Shown one piece after another: positions 10,301-20,829 of a stretch of 64,000 nucleotides of DNA; the first letter of the stretch is position 1, and the number at the start of each line of letters is the position of its first letter. The position numbers and the translations under genes were made by a program. This DNA comes from Sophora flavescens (taxonomy: Eukaryota > Streptophyta > Magnoliopsida > Fabales > Fabaceae), in assembly GCA_030762895.1 (NCBI GenBank), contig CM061069.1, positions 107,265,669-107,329,668 of the forward strand, written 5' to 3'. The notes under the pieces were generated by a model, which was not told the origin of the DNA, did no database searches, and was given only the letters and a program-made list of their open reading frames with translations.

Positions 10301-13032
10301 CTCTAATAATAAATTCTGAGCTACCAAAACATAATGCTACACTGAGGTTCCTTTAGCATATCTTAGGATCCTCTTAAGGATGTCCCAATGTTCTTTCCCA
10401 AGATATACCATAAACCAATTAACCATACCAACTGCTTGAGCAATATTTGACCTTGTACAAATCATGGCATATATAAGGATTCCTACTTATGATACATACG
10501 ATACTTGAGACATTTCCATCCTCTATGCTTCATTGCTAGGCCTCATATTCGAGGATACTCTATAATTGACAAGTGGAGAATAAATTGACTTACAATCTTA
10601 CATGTTGAAATGCTACAAAATGTTGAAATGCTACAAAACATTTCACAGATAATTCTTTAAAGAATATCAAATCTTTCTATATTTTCTATATCGAAGAATT
10701 TACACCACCTTTTTCACATTCATAAATTTAACACCATCGGATCCCATGATTGTGTTTGTGTAAATTTTAATTTTTAGAATGATTTAGAAGATTTTATTGA
10801 ATAAAGAACAATAAGGTTGAGGCAGATTAGATGTTTTGATCATGTGCAATGGTCCCTTTTACTATATGCCAATACACATAACCGAACGTTTATATATTAT
10901 ATGAACAGGTGTATAAGGCTGAGTTTGTGATTCTTTGCCTTGGGAAATATAGTGGTGTTCCAAATATTCCTGAGTTCCCTTCTGGACAAGGCCCAGAAGT
11001 TTTTAAAGGCAAGGTTATGCACTCCATGGGCTACTCTGCTATGGACAATGAGGCTGCTGCTGAATTGATCAAAGGAAAGAGAGTTACAATAGTAGGCTCA
11101 AGCAAATCTGCTATAGATATAGCAGCTGAATGTGCAAATACAAATGGTGAGAATATATTTAATTTGTTCAAACTGTTCAGCAAACAATCTAACTAAAGGG
11201 TTTCATTTTTAATTCTCTCTTTTCACAATAATTATATTAAAACATTTTCTGTATTCCCTGTCTGATATATCCCTTTCTTTTTCCATCACTTGATCACCTT
11301 TATAGGAGTCAAGCATCCCTGCACAATGATCCAGAGGACCCTGCACTGGTTTCTTCCAGATTTTAACATTTGGGGCATTAGCCTTGAATTCTTATACATG
11401 AATCGTTTTGCTGAGCTTTTAATTCACAAGCCTGGAGAATCCTTATTACTTGGCCTTGTGGCCACTTTACTTTCACCATTGGTAACAATCACTAAAATTC
11501 TCTAATATATACATATAGATTGGGGATCAAGTTACTTCAAAGTTACTCCAAATCCTCACCCTTGGTTTTAGTGTAATTCAATGACCTACATTAATTCATT
11601 AAGGAAAACAATTAACCTCCACTGGATTACGCTAAAATCAAGGGTGAGGATTTTGAGCAATTCTTTTAAAGTTACTCTTTGAGAACATTAAAGTAACTCT
11701 GTTAAAGTAACTCTCGTATATTTACTTGGAAGAACATTATGTTCACGGATCCACCCTTTAACTTTCAGAGGTGGGGAATTTCTAAACTTGTTGAATCATG
11801 TCTAAAATGGAGGCTGCCAATGAAGAAGTATGGATTGGTACCTAGTCATAGCTTTCTTCAAGACTTCTCCGGATGTGAGATTGCAATGCTTCCTGAAAAT
11901 TACTATGACAAAATAGAAGAAGGATCCATCGTTATAAAGAAATCAAATAGCTTTGGTTTCTGCAGAGAAGGTTTGATCATTGATGGAGAAGCTAAGCCCA
12001 TAGAAACAGATATAGTAATTTTTGCTACAGGATACAAAGGTGGCCAAAAACTCACAAGCATATTCAAATCACCTATCTTCCAAAAATACATCCATGGACC
12101 ACCAACATCTACAATTCCCCTCTACAGGTTAGTGTTTGCTTCACTTTACTTCCATAAAAACAAAGAATTTAATTTAATAGTATAAAAGTTTTTTTAATCA
12201 ATACTAACAATACATTCTTTATCACACTCGTTTCAATATACTATCTAGTATTATATAAATTTCATATGAACCACATAATAGAGAGTGAGTTCATGTAATT
12301 TAGTAGGTCCCACATGAAATCTACTCAATAATAGGTGTATTGAAGAGAATGTGTTAAAAGAGTGTGTTGTTAGCACTCCCCAAGTTTTTTTACATTAAAA
12401 TGCAACCATTTATTGTCACATTATTTTTTTTTATTTTTTTTTGGGCTATTTAGAGTTTAGGGACTTGTATTGCTAAGTAAGTTTATCGAAGAGCCACATG
12501 TCTTTTTTATTGTCACGTTATTTAAAATGATTAACTATATCCAAAATCAAATATGATACTTTGTGATTGATTAATGGTGTAAAACATTACACTGACAATA
12601 TATTAAAAGTAAACTAAAAAGTAAATGTTATTTTAGAATGTACAAAATCTGATGCTCACCCAAGATAAATGTTATTTCAGGCAAATAATTCACCCTCGAA
12701 TCCCACAACTAGCAGTAATAGGGTATGCTGAGAACCTATCAAATCTGTATGCCAATGAAATAAGATGCCAGTGGCTAGCACATTTCTTGGATGGAAACAT
12801 TGAAGTGCCTAGCATAAGAAATATGGAAGAGAATGTCAAAGTGTGGGAAGATTATCTGAAGCAATATGGTGGAAGACATCGTTGGAAGGCATGCATTGTT
12901 ACTTGGGGCATATGGTACAACGATCAATTGTGCAAAGACATGGGACGTAACAACAGAAGAAAGAAGGGTCTTTTTGCAGAGCTGTTCGAACCATATGGCC
13001 CCAGTGATTATGTGGGACTTGTCCATAAATGA
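7313..13032 (+). CDS. FMO1-type flavin-containing monooxygenase, five exons
   Basis: Exons 7313-7750, 10909-11146, 11306-11481, 11769-12127 and 12681-13032 join in frame at GT-AG borders and give 520 aa, the normal plant FMO length. Visible motifs: FAD-binding GAGMSG (residues 9-14), the FMO signature [11 protein letters not shown] (178-188), a second Rossmann loop GSSKSA (209-214) for NADPH, and FATGY near the C-terminus. The TKLQS...DFPW segment and overall order match the Arabidopsis FMO1 clade. FMO1 itself N-hydroxylates pipecolate in systemic immunity; substrate identity here is inference. The third glycine of the NADPH motif is Ser, which may be normal for this clade. I see no stop or frameshift. 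Intron 1 (7751-10908) is swollen by mobile DNA, and intron 4 holds a copia scrap. The start is the first ATG giving the complete FAD motif. Confidence 0.9.
7905..8533. repeat. Segment duplicated upstream (3194-5808), uninterrupted copy
   Basis: It lies in FMO intron 1 and aligns with the three blocks upstream. It lacks both the TRIM and the CACTA fragment, so it serves as the empty-site reference for those two insertions. A T run sits at 8265-8284. It has no coding content. Confidence 0.8.
8927..9705. mobile_element. Mutator-like non-autonomous transposon (possible Pack-MULE)
   Basis: This is a 779-bp element with long imperfect terminal inverted repeats. The left end begins GGTTCATTCTATGG and the right end, reversed, GGCTTGGGCTAAGT; both continue with TGCACTACCC and TTTACACCAC. 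It has a perfect 9-bp target-site duplication, TAAGAAAAG (8918-8926 and 9706-9714). Nine-base duplications and long inverted repeats are typical of Mutator-like elements. The middle (about 9130-9450) is markedly GC-rich compared with the surrounding intron, as in elements that have captured a gene piece, but I recognise no donor. No transposase is encoded. Confidence 0.75.
9389..9424. repeat. (GGGATA)n hexanucleotide repeat
   Basis: About six units of GGGATA lie inside the GC-rich interior of the Mutator-like element. The unit differs from the plant telomere unit TTTAGGG. Confidence 0.9.
10345..10500 (-). pseudogene. Copia reverse-transcriptase C-terminal fragment
   Basis: The minus strand is open for about 50 codons and reads a Ty1/copia segment: [18 protein letters not shown], then [10 protein letters not shown], the conserved end of the RT domain. 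A TAG follows. No LTRs or other domains are seen nearby. It is a decayed scrap in FMO intron 1, antisense to the gene. Confidence 0.75.
12466..12510 (+). pseudogene. Copia RT scrap in FMO intron 4
   Basis: It reads [12 protein letters not shown], the same copia RT C-terminal stretch found at about 14650-14710 on the other strand. It is too short to classify further and contributes nothing to the FMO protein. Confidence 0.55.
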
Positions 13033-13429
13033 GTTATTTCACTATTTTGGTTAGATATGTTTTCCAATTTCCATTCTCCAGAAAGACATTTTTTTATTCT
13101 CCATTCCCTGCGAAAGTTGGGAAAGCATGCATGGATGCTTATTTTAAATAAATGGTGCAAATAAATTTGGACAGCAGTGCATCTAATAATACGAATTGTC
13201 CATGTCTGACTCTTAACAATTTTCTATTTGCAATGCCCCCATGGGGTTTCTATAAGTTTACATGAACTCTCGAACTTGACAATCTTGAAACTAAGTTTGT
13301 AAATTGTCATTCCAAGCAATTATTTTTAACTTCTAAAATGACTAGATTTGTAAAAATATTCGTAATTTGATCTTCAACATGACAGTATATAATTAACACC
13401 CCATGTAAAAAAAAAAAATATATTGGGCC
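13033..13429. other. FMO 3' flank
   Basis: This is AT-rich DNA after the FMO stop, probably including its 3' untranslated region. I could not place a poly(A) site. A run of A at 13408-13419 lies next to the LINE fragment that follows. Confidence 0.4.
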
Positions 13430-13787
13430 CTGGTCTGCATTAGGTCCTTTTGTGGTAACAACTCTTGAAGGATTCCTCTTCCTTGCTGAAGTTTCCTCTA
13501 GCTTAGGATGTTTACACTGGTGTTTGGTCTTCTGCGGTTGGAGTTGCCATAACATTGGCATTTTGATTTTTTGTTTTGGTTTATGTTGGTTCACTTGCAC
13601 ATATATTTTGCTGGTGGTGGCTTGGGGTAGGTCTCTGTAATAGCAATGCTGGGTTCTTTGGCTCCCTTTTATTTTAGTTACATTGGCCCTTCCCTTTGGT
13701 TCCTGGTCTTGTTCTTGTATACAGGTTGAGATACCTCTTGCACCCTCTAATCAGTATACTTTTTGGCTTATAAAAAAATTGCTTCCT
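13430..13787 (+). mobile_element. LINE 3' tail, decayed
   Basis: A T/G-rich body (GTTTATGTTGGTTCACTTGC) ends in GGCTTATAAAAAAA, the same layout as the two LINE tails with clear duplications (6676-6939, 17135-17514). No target-site duplication is visible, so the left limit is a guess. Confidence 0.5.
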
Positions 13788-14184
13788 TGTCTGTTACTAT
13801 TTTGCTAATCTTATGAAATCAAATATCTATATCTACATGTTGGATCAATCTTGAAAGACTAGATTTTAGCAAAGTGTAATAGCGAACTTTTGTCATAAAA
13901 TATTTTTGTGAGTACTTTGTTTCTAATGCAAAGGAGTGTCCTGAGTCGTGGAACCGGCCTATTGCAAATGCATAATATATGACTGTCTACTATATACCCA
14001 CATAGTTGATCTAACCCTTCCCAGGATTCTGTTCATAACTGGAGCTATATAGCATCAGGTTGCCCCCTTTTACTCTGATTCTAATGTAACACTACTACAA
14101 TGTATTCATCTTCATATGCAAAGTGTGCAATAACAAGTTGATTTTTCGATGACCAAGATATTGCACTTGAACCAAGATAAGAAC

Positions 14185-14529
14185 TATGGTGGCGTTTGGA
14201 AGAGCTTATTTAATCTCCTTTTGACTTATCTGATGATATAAGTTCTTATGCAGTGTGTTTGGCAGAGCTTATAAAAATAACTTATGCCATCTCATAAGGA
14301 GTTTTTGACTTATTTTCATAAGTCAATGGGAGAAACTTATGGAATTATCATAAGAGCTTGTGCACAAAACACCCTCTCCGTGTTTTTCACTATTCGAATC
14401 CTCTCATGCCCCTTTCTTTCTTTTTCTTTTTCTTTTTCTTTCTTTAAGTGCTTATGGCATAAGCTCTCATGCGATAAGGTCTTATGTCATAAGCTCTTAT
14501 TTAAGTTGTTTACCCAAACACACCCTATA
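14185..14529. mobile_element. MITE, hAT-like
   Basis: Its ends pair as inverted repeats: left TATGGTGGCGTTTGG and right, reversed, TATAGGGTGTGTTTGG, with AGAGCTTATTT-type inner repeats. The interior is full of CTTATG/CATAAG units. It is non-coding, and no clear target-site duplication is seen, so the superfamily is tentative. Confidence 0.6.
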
Positions 14530-14619
14530 CCCTCCACGTTTTTTGACTTATTGTTATTTTTGACGTCGCAAGCCTAATCACAATATGTATATCATAAAAT
14601 TCCAACTAGTCAACGTACT

Positions 14620-15230
14620 TTGATACATCAAACAATTGTTTCAGCTCTTTGTAGATGAAAGACATGTGGCTCTTCGATAAACTTGCTGAGCAATCCAAGT
14701 CCAAAGACTATTACTGGTCTAACTGTAGTCAAATATGTCAAACTATCAATTAAACTCTTGTAATAAGTTGCAACACACTTCTATGTTTATCTTTTACTAA
14801 TTTTGGTGGTTTTTCAACTAGAGTGAAAACTGGCTTTGATTTCGTCACATGAATTTCTTCAAAATATCATTAGCATATATTCCTTTGAGAAATGAAAATC
14901 TCATCACCCAACTGAACTTCAACGCCTGAAAAATAAGCCATCAAACCAAGATTTCTCATTTAAAAAGAACTGATCATAGGCTCCCTAAATTATGAAATCT
15001 TCTTTGAATTATTTCCTGCAATAATCATATTATCAACATAAAGTTATACTATGAGAACATTTCCATGCTCAAAATATTTAATATATAAAGTGTGCTCAAT
15101 ATATAGGACATCTTTGAAAACCATGTTCAACAAAATAAAAATCAATTCATTTGTACCATGCTCTTAATGCTTGTTTCAGCATACAAAGCTTTCTTCACTT
15201 TGTAGGCTTTGTCCTCTTTTCCTTTGATCA
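14620..15230 (-). pseudogene. Copia reverse-transcriptase remnant, minus strand
   Basis: Read on the minus strand, pieces appear in the right order: YVDNMIIAGNN (the YVDD box, second Asp lost), then EIFISQRN, then [16 protein letters not shown]. The frame is broken by many stops and shifts. It faces a second, homologous remnant at 15380-15850. Confidence 0.7.
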
Positions 15231-15379
15231 CATATCATGTAGCCTTTCTTTTCAGAATGATACTTTGGAAGAAGTATATGCTGAGCAACATGTATGATAT
15301 GTAATCAAAGGAAAATAGGATAAACTCAACTGACGGAAGAAAATGTTATATGGATTGAAGCTGACACCATGTGCTTGAT

Positions 15380-15850
15380 ACAAGAAAATTGATTTCTATT
15401 TAGTGGAACATAATTTTCAAATATGTCCTTTTAAGCACACTTTATATACTAAATTTACTGAGCATGGAAATGTTCTCATTATATGTCTTTATGTTAATGA
15501 TTTTTTTTTTACTGGGAATAATTAAAAAATGATTATAGAATTCAGGGAGGCTATGGTGAGTAGGTTTGAAATGATAAATTTGAGCTTGATGTCTTATTGT
15601 CTAAGCATTGGACTTCTTGGCCAAAAGATGAGATTTTCATTTCTCAAAGAAAATATGCAAACGATGTTTTGAAAAAAAATTCAGGATGGAAAAATTAAAA
15701 GCTGGTTTCCACCTTAGTTGAAGAAAAACTAAAATTGACAAAAAAATAAAAAAAGAAAGTGTGAATCCAACTTATTGTAAGAGTTTAATTGAAAGTATGA
15801 GATATTTACTGTATGAAATGAATATAAAGAATAGATTAAGACAGAAGAAA
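15380..15850 (+). pseudogene. Copia reverse-transcriptase remnant, plus strand
   Basis: It covers nearly the same part of copia RT as 14620-15230 but in the opposite orientation: LYVNDFFFTGNN (YVDD box, degraded), EIFISQRKYANDVLKK, then LVEEKLKL. It has several stops. The pair forms a large imperfect inverted repeat with about 150 bp between the arms. Confidence 0.7.
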
Positions 15851-16644
15851 ATCCATGGAGCGAAGCAGTTTTTGGAGTTGTGACTTCTGACTTGCCATTA
15901 TGTGAATTGGCATACCTGCTGCCCAAGAAAATGCAGCAACCTTATTTATTTTGTTAGCTTTTACATATTTGTGTTTCAAGAGGATAGCATCACGTGATGC
16001 TTTCCTGAGATCAATGTTTGATCAAAACCAAAGGCTAAGGCTTTTAGCCTTATAGCTATGTTATTATAGAACGGAAAGAAACAAAGGTGAAGGTAAAGGT
16101 GGGACAAAATTGAGCAGCAGAGGTATTGCAAAGTGAGGTGGAATGGAGAGAGAGAAACATGCACCGAGAAAAGCTGATTTCTCTACCAGTTCTTTTTTTA
16201 TATCTACTTGACTATTTCGTTGTGATAGGTAGCAGTAGCACAGTTCAGTGGCTAAATGGAGAAATTGGACAAAAAAAAAACGATAAAAGCACAGCAAGAG
16301 AAAATGTATCAGTGAGGTCCTCTTACCGTATAACTCCATGTCCTATTACAGAGTGGGAGCAGGAGAAGATGAGACCTATTAGGATAATAGCAATTTTTGC
16401 TGCAACAAACGTTACTCATTGTTATTAAAAACATCAAAAGTACAAATGATATCAACATTGAAGCATCAATATAGCTCCCTATCACACACCCTTACCCCCA
16501 ATTTGGACGTCTCAAATGCCACAAATAAGAACAGCCTTATGAAGGCATGTGTTTGAAACGAAGTCCCCAGTGAACCTCCAGCATACAATACAAAATACAA
16601 CAATGAAGTTGCATGTCTATTATCCATCACTCCATGTAACACCA
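15851..16644. other. Spacer downstream of the PPR gene
   Basis: It probably contains the PPR 3' untranslated region at its right end. I see nothing else I can support. Confidence 0.4.
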
Positions 16645-19485
16645 TCATCCACCACTGGAAATTTTCATGCGAGATTGAGATATCTCCTTTTTTGCCTGAT
16701 TGAAGACATAAAGGCGAATTTATAAAACATAAATTTATACAATAAAAATATATTCATGCGAGATGGTAATGGGGAATGAACTAGGTACTACACTATGTTC
16801 ACAATTTAATTCCCCAGATTTCCCTCAACTATTCAATAAGTTAATTTATATTGCTGGGGAGGATTATGTATAGAAATGGGGATATAGCGCAAGTGAACAA
16901 ATAAATTAAGGTGGGGATAGTACAATTGACCAGCTGGTATTTGGCACTTAGGAATCTTAATTTCCCAAGCACTTGCAAACTTGTTTTTAAGGTATTTTTG
17001 AGCTCGAGATATATATGAAAATTCAAGATTCCATGTTTAATATGCCAACTTTACAAGTGCTAGGGAAAACAGAATGTGTAATTACCAAATGCCACTTAAA
17101 AAATAACTTGGCGCACAAACAGAAAATAATGGTTTAGGGATGTGTGGTTTCTGGATGAGTGGCCTTCCTCTACATTATGTATGTTTCTGGTTCTGGTTTT
17201 TGCGGGCTCTGGTTTTGGCTGCGTTTATCTACTGTTTGTGATTGGGGGGGTGTTCTGGCTGCTGTTTTGTTTTGACTGCGTCCATCTGTTATGTTTAGGC
17301 TTTCTTTTCTTTCTTCTTTGGGCTAATTACAGGTTTATTTTTTTGGTGTAGATCTTTAGATATAGTTTGGTGAAAAATTTTGTAAAGCTAATACTATCCT
17401 CCTCTTGGGTAGTCTTTTATTTACATTAGTTGGTGCCGTTGTGACTTTATGTACATGGGTTGGGGTACCCCGAGTACTCCATATAATACCATTTTTGTTT
17501 ATCATAAAAAAAAAACAGAAAATAATGGTTGCATAATATGATTGAAATCTTACATGTTTTTGCTCCACTTCTCGAATGAACTTCTTAGGAGACTCCACAT
17601 ACTCAGCACACTCCTCTTTCAAAGTGGTGGCTAGCTCTTGTTCTCCAATTTTTTCAAGGTTCCTGATCAATATCATAAATGTCAGCCTATCAGGTGAACA
17701 GTCCGATGCCTTCATTGCTCTATATATCTCCATAGCCTTTTCTGTCATGCCGACTTGTATATATGCTCCAATCATCTCAGTATACATCCTTGTGTCGGGT
17801 TTCAACCCTTTACCCATCACTTGAGAAAAGAGCTCTTCAGCCATGTCAATCATCTTATTTCTTCCAAATAACAATATCATGTCAGAGTATAATGACAGAA
17901 GTGTATCATACCCTGGTTCCTCACGAATAAATTTGAAAACCTACAGTTCAATTCAATCCATATTTCATTTCAAAAACAGAATATGCAAACAACATGGAAA
18001 AAGTAATGCCAAGCTACTTGCCTACTTCATTCCAAAAGTTAATGAAGTTGCTGTGGTTCATAATTTTTCTGCTTTAGTTTTTGTTTCAATTAAGATTCTG
18101 AGTTTTTTTCAATGGTGTTTTTAGTTTATAATAGTTTGAAAGGAATGCCAGAAAATGGTAAGAAAACAATCAAAATATGGCTGGCGATAAGCAAAGCCTG
18201 GCTCAACAACAAAATGTATTCTCACAAGTTCCAGCCAAACAACCACCAACTATTCAACTACGCCTTCTAACATAAAGAAAACATATTTTAGAGAATTAAT
18301 TCCTAAATCCTAACAAAGTTCAATTTATCAAACCATGTGATAATAATAATGATAATATATTGAGTCAGATTGCAAGCTAATAAACCAAAATATTGATTCA
18401 TTGAATTCAAGCTCAAATTCTCAAGCTCTAATTGAGTTGTTAGCAACTAAGCCTTATGGAGCTCGTGAGCCAGTTTTGCTGAATGGCAGCGTTACCACAG
18501 AATATAATATGTAAAAAAACTATGAAGATAAAGGAAACGTGCAAAATTAAAATTGAATTAACAGTAAATACCTAAACTCATCCTTGAGAAAAAACGTGCT
18601 CCCCAATTTATAGTCCCTAAGCAATAAAAATTCTTAACTTTGGTCACTAAGGACTGTTTACTTTGTCTGTAGTTTCTTGTTCTTGTGTTCTGTTTTCATA
18701 GTTGCAAAAGTATATCACATTGTTTTCATTCTGTTTCTTGTCTTCAAAGATTTTTACAATCCTATACAAATCTTTGAAAGAGCAAATAGAATAAAAATAA
18801 CGTGACAATTTTACGATTGTTAAAAACACAAATGAAAACGAGAAAACAAACTGGCCCTAACAATCTTAAATGTTAGTAAAAATAAGGATAAAACTTAGAT
18901 ACAATCCCTGGTACTACTTTCCAATGAGGATAATACATGTATAACATCTCATCAGTGAAGATATAATATGTGTAACATGCTATATTCTTTTCTTATCGTA
19001 AAATCAACGTCGCAAGCACCGAATTTTTGTCCAAAAAATAATCACAAATTTTAGGGATCAAGTTGAGAGTTTTGATTTCCCAAGGACTAAATTGGGGTAA
19101 TATTAATGAATTTGGGTAATGAAATTGAGTGAGTAGCACCTACCTTGAGGGATAAATGGAGTTGATTTTGTCTTTGCAACTCAGCCAATAAGTCTAAGAC
19201 GTCAACCTTCAAAAGCCTGGCGAGGTTGGCATTGAGCACTTGCTCAAGCTTGTCGGAAGATTTCGCTAATTTGAGGGCATGAATCACTTGAATCGCTTCT
19301 TTCGATAATACCCTTGACGGTGGCTTCTTTCCGTAGCTTTTACGGAGCCCGCATACTATTATCATTTCTTTGTTATTCTTGCAATTCATACTCATAGTTA
19401 CGGGCTTGAAATTATTGAGAGGGAGTTGTTGGTCATTTCGATAACTCTGGAAACAAGATAGAGTTGGTGTTAATTTTAACATCAT
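16645..19485 (-). CDS. Small pentatricopeptide repeat (PPR) protein, three exons
   Basis: Exons on the minus strand are 19485-19144, 17940-17554 and 16695-16645, all joined in phase 0 at GT-AG borders, giving 259 aa. Family members of this kind in Arabidopsis are about 250 aa. Exon 1 holds a basic N-terminus that could be an organelle transit peptide, and the conserved KKPPSRVLSKEAIQ and LARLLKVDVLDLLAEL. Exon 2 carries the PPR helical repeats (LYSDMILLFGRNKMIDMAEEL; YTEMIGAYIQVGMTEKAMEI; DRLTFMILIRNLEKIG). PPR proteins bind organellar RNA; the target is unknown. Exon 3 (16 residues plus stop) is short and the least certain part; the gene could instead read on past 17554. Intron 2 contains a LINE insertion, and a 68-codon frame precedes the start. 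Confidence 0.85.
17135..17514 (+). mobile_element. 5'-truncated LINE tail in PPR intron 2
   Basis: This is a 380-bp insertion ending in GTTTATCAT plus A10, flanked by a perfect 16-bp target-site duplication, ACAGAAAATAATGGTT (17119-17134 and 17515-17530). The body is T/G-rich with GGGGTACCCCGAGTACTCC near the 3' end. It is antisense to the PPR gene and 38 bp from the exon-2 splice donor. Confidence 0.88.
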
Positions 19486-19688
19486 ATTCTCACTCTCCCT
19501 ATGCTGGTGAGAGCGAACCCAAGGAGGATATGAGCTGAAGATGTAACGCTCTCTCGGTTATGGGTTAGGGATTGTGTGATGATTGACGGAGACAGTGAGC
19601 AACCACAGCGGCTGTGTGAGATTTTGAACAAGGATGCTGCAGAATGAAAGAGCGACTGAGCGAGCGACAGCGTTGTATCTGCGCTCAC
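19482..19688 (-). other. Upstream ORF in the PPR leader (68 codons)
   Basis: A frame starting MSADTTLSLAQS ends with a TGA that overlaps the PPR start codon (ATGA, 19485-19482). It lies in the probable 5' leader. Translation is unproven; it may be chance or may dampen or couple translation of the PPR frame. Confidence 0.4.
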
Positions 19689-19770
19689 TTCGTCTACTTC
19701 TTCTTTTTATTTTTGTTTATTTTTTTGGGTCAAATTTTTTTTGAAGAAATTACTGTCATCTTTTCTTAAC

Positions 19771-20008
19771 GGCTGAAATATAATTATAGTCCCTTGACTT
19801 ATTTTTAGTTTTAATTTAGTCCATTAACTTTCAAAATTTTCAATTTGATTTTTTAATTTATAAGTGTTTATTCAAGTTAGTCCTCTTTATTAATGTATTA
19901 GTAACAATGTTAATTTTTTGAAGATCAATTTGAAACTCGTTAACAATTTAAAGGATCGGTTTGAAATTCGTTAACAATAAGTTAAAGGACCAAAATGATA
20001 TTTTAGCC
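19771..20008. mobile_element. MITE, Mutator-like, 238 bp
   Basis: Its terminal inverted repeats pair over about 33 bp: left GGCTGAAATATAATTATAG and right, reversed, GGCTAAAATATCATTTTGG. It is flanked by a 9-bp duplication with one mismatch, TTTCTTAAC (19762-19770) and TTTCTTAAT (20009-20017). It is non-coding and lies just upstream of the PPR gene. Confidence 0.75.
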
Positions 20009-20528
20009 TTTCTTAATTATACTTTATGGATTTGGTAAAAACTAACGGATAACGGATAAGCTAGCGGATAAACAAGCTAATAGCAAATAGCGGATAACGG
20101 ATAAGCAAGTTGATAGCTGATAGCGGATAACGGATAAGCTAGCTATTAGCGGATTAACTAATGGTTGGACTAGCCGATAAATATAAAATGACATAAAATG
20201 ATATTTTGCTTTTTTATATTAATTATATATATTATTTATTATAAAATAATTATCACTTTTAACACTTGTATAAATTATACATTGATATGATTTTTATATA
20301 AATTTTATTTTTATAGATAAAATATATTTTTTTATCTTAAATATAAATCTAGTGAAATTAATTCTTATTTATGTATTATGTTAAATGATTACTATTTTAT
20401 TTTGTTAGCTAAGGATAAGTGAGGAATTTAATTAAGATGGTATGGACAAAATGGAAGAAAAAAATGATAATACGTTATAAGCTCAGATGCTGCTTCAAGT
20501 AACGTCTGGAAAAAATCATATACGATAG

Positions 20529-20782
20529 TATTAGAGTATATACTTAGTTTAGTTGTTATACACACATAACTGAAATTGTACACACATAACTGAATGTGCT
20601 GAGTCAGCAACATTCAGTTATGGCAGCCTTGGCAGTTATATTATGTTAGTTGTGGCAGTTACATTGTAAGGATATAAAAGCATTTCCTCTGTTCATCAAT
20701 AATAAGATTCTGAAAAATAGAATCACATTTCTTTCACACTCTCTTCTTCTCTCTTTCTCTCACTCTCTGTTATACTCTATTA
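20529..20782 (+). repeat. Copia 1, 5' LTR
   Basis: It starts TATTAGAGTATATAC and ends ATACTCTATTA, so the ends are partly inverted copies. A TATA-like GGATATAAAAGC lies about 100 bp before the 3' end, fitting the transcription start. Confidence 0.92.
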
Positions 20783-20829
20783 TGGTATCTAGAGCTTTTT
20801 TCTGGGTCTGATCCTTCTTCGTCTCTTCC

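Noticed and set aside
11290..11505. Reading the FMO exon 3 region as a separate gene
   Set aside because: The sequence is the in-frame third exon of FMO with AG at 11304-11305 and GT at 11482-11483.
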